Positions 1-5,255 of a stretch of 5,255 nucleotides of DNA are shown in pieces. The notes under the pieces are model-generated. The model made no database searches. It had not been told where the DNA came from and was given only the letters and a program-made list of their open reading frames with translations. The position numbers and the translations under genes are program-made. The DNA comes from Actinomycetota bacterium. GTDB taxonomy: Bacteria; Actinomycetota; UBA4738; HRBIN12. Location of the stretch: the NCBI GenBank assembly GCA_005883885.1, contig VAYF01000071.1, positions 1-5,255 of the forward strand, given 5' to 3'. The first letter of the stretch is position 1, and each line of letters opens with the position of its first letter.

Positions 1-1739
1 CCCCGAGGTCGTCCAGCAACGACTCTAAGACCCCTTTGGCGTCCAGCACGTCCAGCGCGCGCTGCTCGCTCCACCAGCCCTCGCCGTCGCTGCCGCACAA
101 CGCGAAGCCGGCCTTGCGGATCTCGACGAAGGGGTCCGCGAGGCGGAACGTCGTGCCCACCTCGAAGATCCGCACGGTGTCCACGCCTCGGGACTGGTTC
201 AACGCGACGGCGTGCAGCAGTCCCGGCGTCAACCTCGTTCGCAGGAACCCTTCCTCCGCGCGCAAGGGGTTCGTGACGGGGATCGCGTCCGTGTCGCCGA
301 ACAAGGCGAGATCGGACGCGGCATCGAACGGGACCGGGCGGACCTCTCGGAGGCCCGCCTTCGCGAGCGCGCCTTTGACCCGGCGTGCGAAGGCGTAGGG
401 ATCTGGAACGCCGCCCGGATGGCGAGACCGCGGCATCGTGCTTCCGACGTGGTCGTATCCCTGGATCCGCACGACCTCCTCGATCAGATCCACCTCACGT
501 TCGATGTCGGTGCGGAAGCCGGGGATCTCGACCTCCAGCCGATCCCCGTCCGGACGGCTCCTCATCCCGAGGCTCGCGAACACCGACGCGGCGGCCTCGC
601 CCGAGACGGGATAGCCGAGGAGCGCGGTGGTCCGCGCCGGCCGGAGCGCGACCCACCTGCGCTCCGGCGCTCGTCCGGCCTCGGCGACCCCTCGCATCAC
701 CTGGCCGCCGGTCCAACGCGCCATCAGCGCTGCGCATCGCGCGGCCGCTCCCGGGCACGCTTCCGGATCGGTCCCGCGTTCGAACCGGTGGGACGCCTCC
801 GTGTGGAGGTCGAGTCGGCGCGCCGTCAGGAGAACGCCGCTGCGTGTGAAATAGGCGCTCTCGAGCAGCACGTCCGTCGTCTCCGCGGACACCTCCGAGG
901 TCTGCCCCCCCATCACCCCTGCCAGCGCCACGGGCTTCTCGGTGTCGCAGATGAGCAGGTCGTTCGATGTGAGGGTCCGTTCCACGTCGTCCAGCGTGAT
1001 CAAGCGCTCGCCGTCGGACGCCCTCCGAACGACGATGCCGGAGCCGGCGAGCCGACGAAGGTCGAACGCATGCAACGGCTGCCCGATCTCCAACATCGTG
1101 TAGTTGGTGGCATCGATCACAGCGTCGATCGGGCGGATCCCGGAGGCGGTCAGCCGAGCCTGAACGCCGAGCGGGGACGGCCGGTGCGCCACCCCGCGGA
1201 CCGCCCGGGCGACGTAGCGCGGACACGCGTCGAGATCGTCGATCCGCACGCTCACCACATCGGCCACGAGCTCCGGTACTTCCTCCACCGACGTGTCGAC
1301 GGGCATGAGCTTCACGCCGGTGGCGGCCGCCGCCTCTCGGGCCACGCCGAAGATGCTCAGGAAGTCGGGACGGTTGGGTTCGACCTCGATGTCCAAGACG
1401 GCCTCGTCCTGACCGAGGCCCTGCTTCAGATCGTCGGAGGACCGGTACGCGAGCGCCCGGCGGTGCCCATGGGACGAGATCGCCGGGGGCCGTGTTGCGA
1501 ACCCCGACGACCAGCTCGGCTTCCCCCGACCCGTGTTGGATCCGCGCCACGCAGAGCTTGTCCGAGTCCGGGTGGTCGCGGACCTCGAGGACCCGCACGA
1601 CGACCACGCCCTCGAGTCCCTCCCAGGGATGCTCGACCCCCTCGATGAGCACCCCCCGGGGGATCAGGATCTCCGCGAGCTCCTCGGCTCCGAGATCCAT
1701 CGGCGCGAACTCGCGGAGCCAGGTGAGCGGGACGCGCAT
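1..1739 (-). CDS. pheT: Phenylalanine--tRNA ligase beta subunit, frame broken near 1433-1442, 3' end beyond the window
   Basis: PheT binds and positions tRNA-Phe and edits Tyr-tRNA-Phe. The ATG at 1739 gives MRVPLTWLREFAP, a standard start, then the OB-fold (VVVVRVLEVRDHPDSDKL to GDLVPWAPPGARVPVL) up to about 1437 in the first frame. PheT then continues in the +1 frame, from SDDLKQGLGQDEAVLDIEVE (about 1438) to position 1 without a stop. That part has EVEPNRPDFLS, the B3/B4 editing domain with ATNYTMLEIGQPLHAFDL (1111-1058) and HTEASHRFERG (about 805-773), the B5 segment RTDIEREVDLIEEVVRIQGY, and the synthetase-like core with NPLRAEEGFLRTRL and VRIFEVGTTFR. The T, H and E positions used for editing in the Thermus enzyme appear kept. 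Missing between the halves is the end of the OB-fold with its usual GM-containing, SPREL-like motif, about 40-50 residues. Translated without correction, the first frame runs into nonsense and stops at 495 (414 residues). The C-terminal domains are off the left edge. Confidence 0.93.
1433..1442 (-). other. Frameshift/deletion junction inside pheT
   Basis: Before this point the minus strand reads good PheT with codons ending ...GTA CCG GTC CTC (V-P-V-L). After it the good reading is TCC GAC GAT CTG AAG (S-D-D-L-K), one base out of register. The first frame yields Arg-rich nonsense from here on. Since conserved OB-fold residues are also absent, the event is a loss of roughly 120-150 bases not divisible by three, not a single-base slip. 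The exact breakpoint cannot be placed within a few bases. No slippery heptamer or stop codon typical of programmed frameshifting is evident. Confidence 0.85.
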
Positions 1740-2791
1740 CACGCGGCCCCGGATCGCTCGAGGAACCGAACGTCGCCTTCGATCAGGAGCCGTATGTCGG
1801 GGATCTCGTACTTGAGGATCGCGACACGCTCGATCCCGAGCCCGAAGGCGAACCCCGTGTACCGCTCGCTGTCGTACCCGCAGTTCTCGAGCACCTTCGG
1901 ATGCACCATGCCGGCTCCGAGCAACTCGATCCACCCGTTCCCACAGGTCGGGCAGCCGACCCCGCCGCACCGGAAACAGGTGACGCCGATCTGGGCTCCC
2001 GGTTCCACGAACGGGAAGTACGAGGGCGTGAACCGGATCGTCCGATCCTCGCCGAACAGCCCCTTGGCCATCGCCTCGAGCGTGCCCTTGAGATCGGCGA
2101 ACGTGATCCCCTCATCGACCACGAGCGCCTCCACCTGGTGGAACACGGCCAAGTGGGTCGGGTCGGGCGTCTCACGCCGGTACACGCGGCCGGGGGCGAC
2201 GATGTAGACGGGGGGAGGCTGCGACTGCATGGTGCGGATCTGCACCGCCGATGTCTCGGTGCGAAGCAAGAGTTCCGGGTGACCCGGGATCGACACATAG
2301 AGGGAGTCTTTCATCGTTCGTGCCGGGTGATCCTCGGGGATGTTGAGGGCCTGGAAGTTGTGCCAGTCGTCCTCGATCTCCGGACCCTCGGCCACGCGAT
2401 AGCCGAGCCGGAGGAACAGACCAACGATCTCGTCCTCGACGAGCGTCAAGGGGTGGAGCGACCCTTCGGGTCCGCGCCGCCCCGGAAGGGTCATATCGAC
2501 GGCATCCGCAGCCAGCAGCGCGGACTCCGCATCCACGGTCAGCGCGTTCCTGCGAGCCTCCAGCGCGTCCGCCAGCTCGGCGCGGACCTCGTTGACCGCC
2601 TTGCCCAACTCGCGACGTTGCGCTTCCTCGAGCGTGCCCAGCGCGCGTTGCACATCGCCGAGCCGCGACTTCCGCCCGAGCACGGCGATGTTCGCCGCGT
2701 CCAGCTCCTCGAGGGAGACGGCCGAGGCGAACAGGTCGCGACCGCGCGCACGTTCCGCCTCCAGGGTGCGGAGCATCTCGGCCGGGTCCAT
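1739..2791 (-). CDS. pheS: Phenylalanine--tRNA ligase alpha subunit
   Basis: PheS is the catalytic subunit of the alpha2-beta2 enzyme that activates Phe with ATP and charges tRNA-Phe. From the ATG at 2791 it is 350 residues, normal for the family. An N-terminal coiled-coil (about residues 1-90) contacts tRNA; the class II core follows. Motif 2 contains GRVYRRETPDPTHLAVFHQVE with the hallmark FHQVE, and motif 3 is GFAFGLGIERVAILKY. FTPSYFPFVEPGAQ and the CFRC...CPTC four-cysteine segment, followed by GWIELLGAGMVHP, are standard PheS features. An in-frame ATG at 2821 would add MGPPGRLGGP, which looks unlike the family N-terminus and covers a promoter-like octamer; 2791 has GGCGG just upstream. 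The TGA stop overlaps the pheT ATG by one base (TGATG), so the two subunits are probably made by coupled translation. Confidence 0.95.
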   Translation of the reverse strand: MDPAEMLRTLEAERARGRDLFASAVSLEELDAANIAVLGRKSRLGDVQRALGTLEEAQRRELGKAVNEVRAELADALEARRNALTVDAESALLAADAVDMTLPGRRGPEGSLHPLTLVEDEIVGLFLRLGYRVAEGPEIEDDWHNFQALNIPEDHPARTMKDSLYVSIPGHPELLLRTETSAVQIRTMQSQPPPVYIVAPGRVYRRETPDPTHLAVFHQVEALVVDEGITFADLKGTLEAMAKGLFGEDRTIRFTPSYFPFVEPGAQIGVTCFRCGGVGCPTCGNGWIELLGAGMVHPKVLENCGYDSERYTGFAFGLGIERVAILKYEIPDIRLLIEGDVRFLERSGAA

Positions 2792-2800
2792 CGGTCCGCC

Positions 2801-2808
2801 GAGTCTAC
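2801..2808 (-). promoter_or_regulatory. Possible -10 element of an internal promoter just before pheS
   Basis: The minus strand reads GTAGACTC, identical to the octamer before the methyltransferase gene. TAGACT (2807-2802) matches TANNNT and ends 10 nt before the ATG at 2791. A start point at the usual distance would leave only a few bases of leader, so a near-leaderless pheS mRNA is possible, as is common in actinobacteria. No clear -35 box is visible. Confidence 0.3.
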
Positions 2809-2839
2809 CGGGCGGTCCCATGCGCCCCGAGCCGATCGA

Positions 2840-4273
2840 TCAGCTCGGGAGCGGGAGCTCCACGTGGAACGACAAGGTGTCCCCGGCGACATCCGCCCAC
2901 GCGCGTCCGCCCTGCGTCTCGGCGACCGCGCGGGCAACGTAGAGTCCGATCTTGCTACCGCCGCCGGCGCCGGGCTTGCGCGGCAGGAAGAGTTCCTCGG
3001 CGCCGCCAGCGTCGATCGTGGCGCCCGCGCGCGACGCCCACACGTGCAGGTTCCCTTCGCGTCGTTCGGCGCCGATCGTGGTCGCACCCTCCCCCGCCCA
3101 CCAGGCCAGCGCCTCCTCGTAGGACAGAAGCGTGGTCTTCAGGCGTGCAGGATCCACGAAATAGGGCCCCGGGTCACCGGACCAGACGACCGGAGGATGC
3201 TTCGGATCCCGACCGAGGAGTTCCCCGATCGCGACCGTGATATCGGCCACGTCGGTCTGGTCGGGGAAGAGCTCCAAGGACCCCGCGGTGACCCGTGCCG
3301 CATCCACAAGCATCCGCAGGATCTGGTCCATCCGATCGGCGTCATGCACGATGCCGCGCAGCATCAACTCTCGTTGGTCGTCATCGAGCTGCGCCCAACG
3401 CTTCTCCAGGGCGTACCCGAAGCCCTTCATCGCCGTGAGCGGCGAGCGGATATCGTGGGCGGCCGCGGCGATCAGTGCCTCGAGCGCGGCGCCCTTGCCG
3501 ACGCGACGGCGCGCCCATTCGAACAGACACACGGTCGCCGCCGCGGCCAGGTTCAGCGATTCGGCGCGGCCGGCGTGCGGCACGCGGACGGTGGCGTCGG
3601 CGAGCCGCACGATCTCCTGCGGCAGTCCGTGCGCCTCGTTCCCGAACACGAACGCCACCCGGCCACCCAGATCCAACCCGTACAGGTTCTCCGAACCGTC
3701 CGCGTCCATCGCGAAGGTGCGGAAGCCGCTCCCGCGGAGGGACTCGATCACCTCGGGGGTGGGGACCCCGCGGACGACCGGCAGGTGGAAGAGCGATCCC
3801 GCCGAAGCCCGGACGGTCTTGGGGTTGTAGACGTCGACGGATGAGGAGGTGAATACCACGGCCGATACACCGGCGGCGTCGGCGGATCGTAGGACCGTCC
3901 CTGCGTTCCCCGGATCGCGCACTTCGTGCAGCACGCTCACGCATGAGGGATCCGTTCGCGGCACCGTCGAGAGCTCGACGTCCAGGTAAGGAGCGATACC
4001 CACGATCCCTTGGGGCGTGACGGTGGAGGTCAGCTTCCGAAGGACATCCGGACTGACGTGACTGACCTCAACGCCAAGCCGAGACGCCCGGACGGCGAGC
4101 GGATCGAGCGGGTCGAGGACCAGGAGGGCGACGATCGCCGGCGGTTCACGATCGAGCGCCTCGGAGATCCCCTGAGCTCCCTCGACGAGGAACGACCGGT
4201 CGCGTTCCCGGGCGGCGCCCTTCTTGAGGCGATCGGCGGCGGCGACCTTCGGGTTCTTGAGACTGGTGAGCAA
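2840..4273 (-). CDS. SpoU/TrmH-family RNA 2'-O-methyltransferase fused to a histidine-kinase-like C-terminal module
   Basis: The first half (residues 1-257 of 477) is a SpoU-type enzyme that would transfer a methyl group from S-adenosylmethionine to a ribose 2'-OH of rRNA or tRNA. It has a substrate-binding domain (1-95, starting LTSLKNPKV) and the knotted catalytic domain. Motif 1 is EVRDPGNAGTVLRSADAAG (N123, R129), motif 2 is FVFGNEAHGLP (208-218) and motif 3 is VPHAGRAESLNLAAAA (231-246). From residue 259 the chain resembles a histidine kinase: H-box AHDIRSPLTAMKGF with H273 as the phospho-acceptor position, a helical hairpin to about 335, then a remnant ATPase domain ending GGSKIGLYVARAVAETQGG and FHVELPLP. 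The N-box Asn appears replaced by Glu (E387), and no DxGxG is present. No transmembrane segment is seen. No start codon lies between the halves before the H-box, which supports one polypeptide. The rRNA/tRNA target cannot be told; tsnR or rlmB would be guesses. Confidence 0.85.
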   Translation of the reverse strand: MLTSLKNPKVAAADRLKKGAARERDRSFLVEGAQGISEALDREPPAIVALLVLDPLDPLAVRASRLGVEVSHVSPDVLRKLTSTVTPQGIVGIAPYLDVELSTVPRTDPSCVSVLHEVRDPGNAGTVLRSADAAGVSAVVFTSSSVDVYNPKTVRASAGSLFHLPVVRGVPTPEVIESLRGSGFRTFAMDADGSENLYGLDLGGRVAFVFGNEAHGLPQEIVRLADATVRVPHAGRAESLNLAAAATVCLFEWARRRVGKGAALEALIAAAAHDIRSPLTAMKGFGYALEKRWAQLDDDQRELMLRGIVHDADRMDQILRMLVDAARVTAGSLELFPDQTDVADITVAIGELLGRDPKHPPVVWSGDPGPYFVDPARLKTTLLSYEEALAWWAGEGATTIGAERREGNLHVWASRAGATIDAGGAEELFLPRKPGAGGGSKIGLYVARAVAETQGGRAWADVAGDTLSFHVELPLPS

Positions 4274-4277
4274 ACGA

Positions 4278-4283
4278 TCCTCC
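4278..4283 (-). promoter_or_regulatory. Shine-Dalgarno that fixes the TTG start of the methyltransferase fusion
   Basis: The minus strand reads GGAGGA, then TCGT, then TTG. This is a near-perfect ribosome binding site 4 nt before a TTG codon. No ATG or GTG at the right place competes, and the residues right after the TTG (LTSLKNPKV) are the usual N-terminus of SpoU-family enzymes. The start at 4273 is therefore well supported despite the rare codon. Confidence 0.8.
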
Positions 4284-4289
4284 GCGCGG

Positions 4290-4349
4290 CGGCGCTCCCG
4301 GACAGGTGAGTCTACGTTCGGAGGGAAGGGCGATGCCGATGGAGCGCCG
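4290..4349 (-). repeat. 9-bp inverted repeat in the rplT/methyltransferase gap
   Basis: On the minus strand CGGCGCTCC (4349-4341) and GGAGCGCCG (4298-4290) are exact reverse complements separated by 42 nt. Neither flank extends the stem. No T-run follows, so it does not look like an intrinsic terminator. In RNA it could close a large loop just upstream of the Shine-Dalgarno of the next gene. In such GC-rich DNA a match of this length could still be chance, and no folding energy was calculated. Confidence 0.4.
4308..4315 (-). promoter_or_regulatory. Possible -10 element of an internal promoter upstream of the methyltransferase fusion
   Basis: The minus strand reads GTAGACTC here, containing TAGACT, which fits the actinobacterial -10 pattern TANNNT. 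The same octamer occurs in the only other intergenic gap of any size, before pheS, and was not seen elsewhere in the window. A start point about 7 nt downstream would leave a leader of roughly 30 nt containing the Shine-Dalgarno. No convincing -35 hexamer is visible, so this is a weak call from composition, position and recurrence. Confidence 0.3.
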
Positions 4350-4352
4350 GGG

Positions 4353-4721
4353 TCAGGCGGCCGATGCTTCGGATGCTTCCTTGGCGGTTTGGACGAGTGA
4401 TGCGAACGCCGTCGGGTCGTTCACGGCGAGATCCGCGAGGATCTTGCGGTCGACCTCGACCCCGGCCGTCTTCAACCCGTTGATGAATCTCGAGTACGAC
4501 AGACCGTGTGGCCGGACCGCGGCGTTGATCCGAGCGATCCACAATCGACGGAACTGGCCCTTGCGGTCGCGGCGATCGCGGTACGCGTACACGCCGGAGT
4601 GCCGAACCTGCTCCTTGGCGATCCGGTACCGGATCCGGCGACTACCCGTGTAGCCTTTGGCAGCCTTGAGCACCTCGCGGCGCTTCTTCTTCGCGTGGAC
4701 CGAACGTTTGACCCTTGCCAT
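4353..4721 (-). CDS. rplT: 50S ribosomal protein L20 (bL20)
   Basis: bL20 binds 23S rRNA early and is needed for assembly of the large subunit; in studied bacteria it also represses its own operon. The 122-residue product matches the usual length. It starts MARVKRSVHAKKKRREVLK, a long basic N-terminal extension, followed by AKGYTGSRRIRYRIAKEQ, the RDRRDRKGQFRRLWIARIN core and the globular C-domain (GLSYSRFINGLKTAGVEVDRKILADLA). The C-terminus ends in an Ala/Glu/Ser-rich tail, KEASEASAA. The ATG at 4721 lies 4 nt after the rpmI stop, and its Shine-Dalgarno is formed by the last bases of rpmI, so the two are probably translationally coupled. Confidence 0.97.
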   Translation of the reverse strand: MARVKRSVHAKKKRREVLKAAKGYTGSRRIRYRIAKEQVRHSGVYAYRDRRDRKGQFRRLWIARINAAVRPHGLSYSRFINGLKTAGVEVDRKILADLAVNDPTAFASLVQTAKEASEASAA

Positions 4722-4725
4722 CTCG

Positions 4726-4732
4726 TCACCTC
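4726..4732 (-). promoter_or_regulatory. Shine-Dalgarno of rplT, overlapping the rpmI stop codon
   Basis: On the minus strand the sequence reads GAGGTGA followed by CGAG and the rplT ATG. GAGGTGA is a strong match to the 16S rRNA anti-Shine-Dalgarno. Its last three bases are the TGA stop of rpmI. A ribosome terminating on rpmI therefore sits on the rplT initiation site, as expected for coupled synthesis of L35 and L20. Confidence 0.8.
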
Positions 4733-4923
4733 ACCAGCAGGCGCTTCAGCTTCTTCTGCTCTTTGGTCGCGGTGACCTCTGCCATGCCTTCTACACGGCG
4801 TCGTCGGCTGCCGCTCTTCTTGGTGAGCATGTGGTTGCCGGTCGGCTTCCGGTGGAGCACCTTGCCCTTCCGGGTCACCCGGAAGCGCTTGGCGGTCGCG
4901 CGGTGGGTCTTCGTCTTCGGCAT
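4726..4923 (-). CDS. rpmI: 50S ribosomal protein L35 (bL35)
   Basis: bL35 is a small basic protein of the large ribosomal subunit. The 65-residue product is full length for the family. It begins MPKTKTHRATAKRFRVT and carries the typical GKVLHRKPTGNHMLTKKS stretch, then a run of arginines and a Lys-rich C-terminus (KEQKKLKRLL). The ATG at 4923 is fixed by homology and by AAGGG about 10 nt upstream, which overlaps the end of infC. It sits 7 nt after infC and 4 nt before rplT, the classical IF3-L35-L20 operon order. In several bacteria this operon is repressed by L20 binding its own mRNA; the leader where that would be seen lies outside the window. Confidence 0.97.
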   Translation of the reverse strand: MPKTKTHRATAKRFRVTRKGKVLHRKPTGNHMLTKKSGSRRRRVEGMAEVTATKEQKKLKRLLVR

Positions 4924-4930
4924 GTCCGAT

Positions 4931-5255
4931 CTACCCTTCGTCCGATGCCGCGGCCGGTTCCGCGTGGAGCTCGTCCAGCTGGGGCTCTGATCCGACGACC
5001 GGATCCGGCGCGGGGGCGACGGCCGATACCATCTGCTCCCTCGCCTGGCGTGCCCGTTCCTTCGCGAGCGCTTCGAGATGCCGCTTGTTGGGGCTGATCA
5101 CCATGATCATGTTGCGCCCCTCTTGCTTCGGCATCGCTTCGACGACGACCAGTTCGCCGAGGTCAGAGACGAGACGATCGAGGATCCTTCGACCCAGATC
5201 CGTGTGCGCCATCTCTCGCCCACGGAACATGATCGTGATCTTGACCTTGTTCCCC
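4931..5255 (-). CDS. infC: Translation initiation factor IF-3, C-terminal part (5' end beyond the window)
   Basis: IF3 binds the 30S subunit, keeps it apart from 50S and checks start-codon and initiator-tRNA pairing. The reading frame enters at 5254 and gives 107 residues to a TAG stop. It opens with KVKITIMFRGREMAH, the IF3 C-domain core, followed by LGRRILDRL and EGRNMIMVISP, typical of the end of the family. The N-terminal domain and linker lie outside the window, so an apparent ATG at 5230 (MFRGREM) is internal, not the start. After the folded domain there is a tail of about 40 residues: first a charged stretch (KERARQAREQ), then Ala/Pro/Glu-rich sequence ending AAASDEG. Such low-complexity tails vary among IF3 proteins and are probably disordered. 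The stop lies 7 nt before rpmI, which indicates co-transcription. Confidence 0.96.
   Translation of the reverse strand, partial: GNKVKITIMFRGREMAHTDLGRRILDRLVSDLGELVVVEAMPKQEGRNMIMVISPNKRHLEALAKERARQAREQMVSAVAPAPDPVVGSEPQLDELHAEPAAASDEG

Noticed and set aside
1425..1445. Programmed ribosomal frameshift as the explanation for pheT
   Set aside because: A frameshift alone would still leave the OB-fold without its conserved closing segment, and no slippery sequence, in-frame stop or obvious stimulatory element is seen at the junction.
212..1648. A 478-codon open frame on the plus strand
   Set aside because: It is antisense to pheT, which is clearly the coding strand from many conserved motifs. 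It is a composition-driven shadow.
495..1970. A 491-codon open frame on the minus strand
   Set aside because: Only its middle part (1739 to about 1437) is real, as the PheT N-terminus. The part upstream is pheS out of frame and the part downstream is pheT out of frame after the junction.
2792..2821. Upstream ATG at 2821 as the pheS start
   Set aside because: It would add ten residues (MGPPGRLGGP) that look unlike the family and would lie over a promoter-like octamer. It cannot be fully excluded, since neither start has a strong Shine-Dalgarno.
1901..3844. A 647-codon open frame on the plus strand
   Set aside because: It lies entirely antisense to pheS and the methyltransferase fusion. Its translation is rich in Arg, Gly, Pro and His with no recognisable motif, as expected when GC-rich codons of real genes are read on the other strand.
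4290..4349. Rho-independent terminator after rplT
   Set aside because: The 9-bp inverted repeat has a 42-nt loop and no following T-run, so it lacks the shape of an intrinsic terminator.
4312..4653. Small open frames overlapping rplT on both strands
   Set aside because: They overlap a certain ribosomal protein gene in other frames and show no conserved features.

Overview
The window is a GC-rich piece of a bacterial chromosome holding one minus-strand run of translation genes. In transcription order (right to left) these are infC (3' part), rpmI, rplT, a SpoU/TrmH-family RNA 2'-O-methyltransferase fused to a histidine-kinase-like module, pheS, and pheT (5' part). The order infC-rpmI-rplT followed by a SpoU-type methyltransferase and pheST is familiar from Actinomycetota such as mycobacteria. 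With the composition and protein flavour, this suggests an actinobacterial, perhaps deep-branching or uncultured, lineage. That assignment is inference; there is no rRNA in the window.

Layout. 4931-5255: C-terminal domain of initiation factor IF3, entering from the right edge. 4726-4923: ribosomal protein bL35. 4353-4721: ribosomal protein bL20, packed 4 nt behind rpmI. 4274-4352: a 79-nt gap with a promoter-like octamer, a 9-bp inverted repeat and the Shine-Dalgarno of the next gene. 2840-4273: the methyltransferase/kinase-like fusion, starting at TTG. 2792-2839: a short gap with the same promoter-like octamer. 1739-2791: PheS. 1-1739: PheT, overlapping the pheS stop by one base and leaving by the left edge. 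The genes initiate translation (IF3), build the 50S subunit (bL35, bL20), probably methylate rRNA or tRNA, and charge tRNA-Phe (PheS/PheT).

Two things stand out. The methyltransferase carries a C-terminal module with an intact histidine-kinase H-box but a degraded ATP-binding region, which would place a phosphotransfer-like or sensory module on an RNA-modifying enzyme. Second, pheT is broken near 1433-1442: the reading frame shifts by +1 and roughly 40-50 residues of the tRNA-binding OB-fold domain are missing, while everything downstream to the window edge reads as good PheT in the new frame. Because PheT is essential, a sequence or assembly error is the likeliest cause. Apart from the two gaps above, there is no non-coding stretch of note, and no mobile element, CRISPR array, tRNA or rRNA gene was seen.
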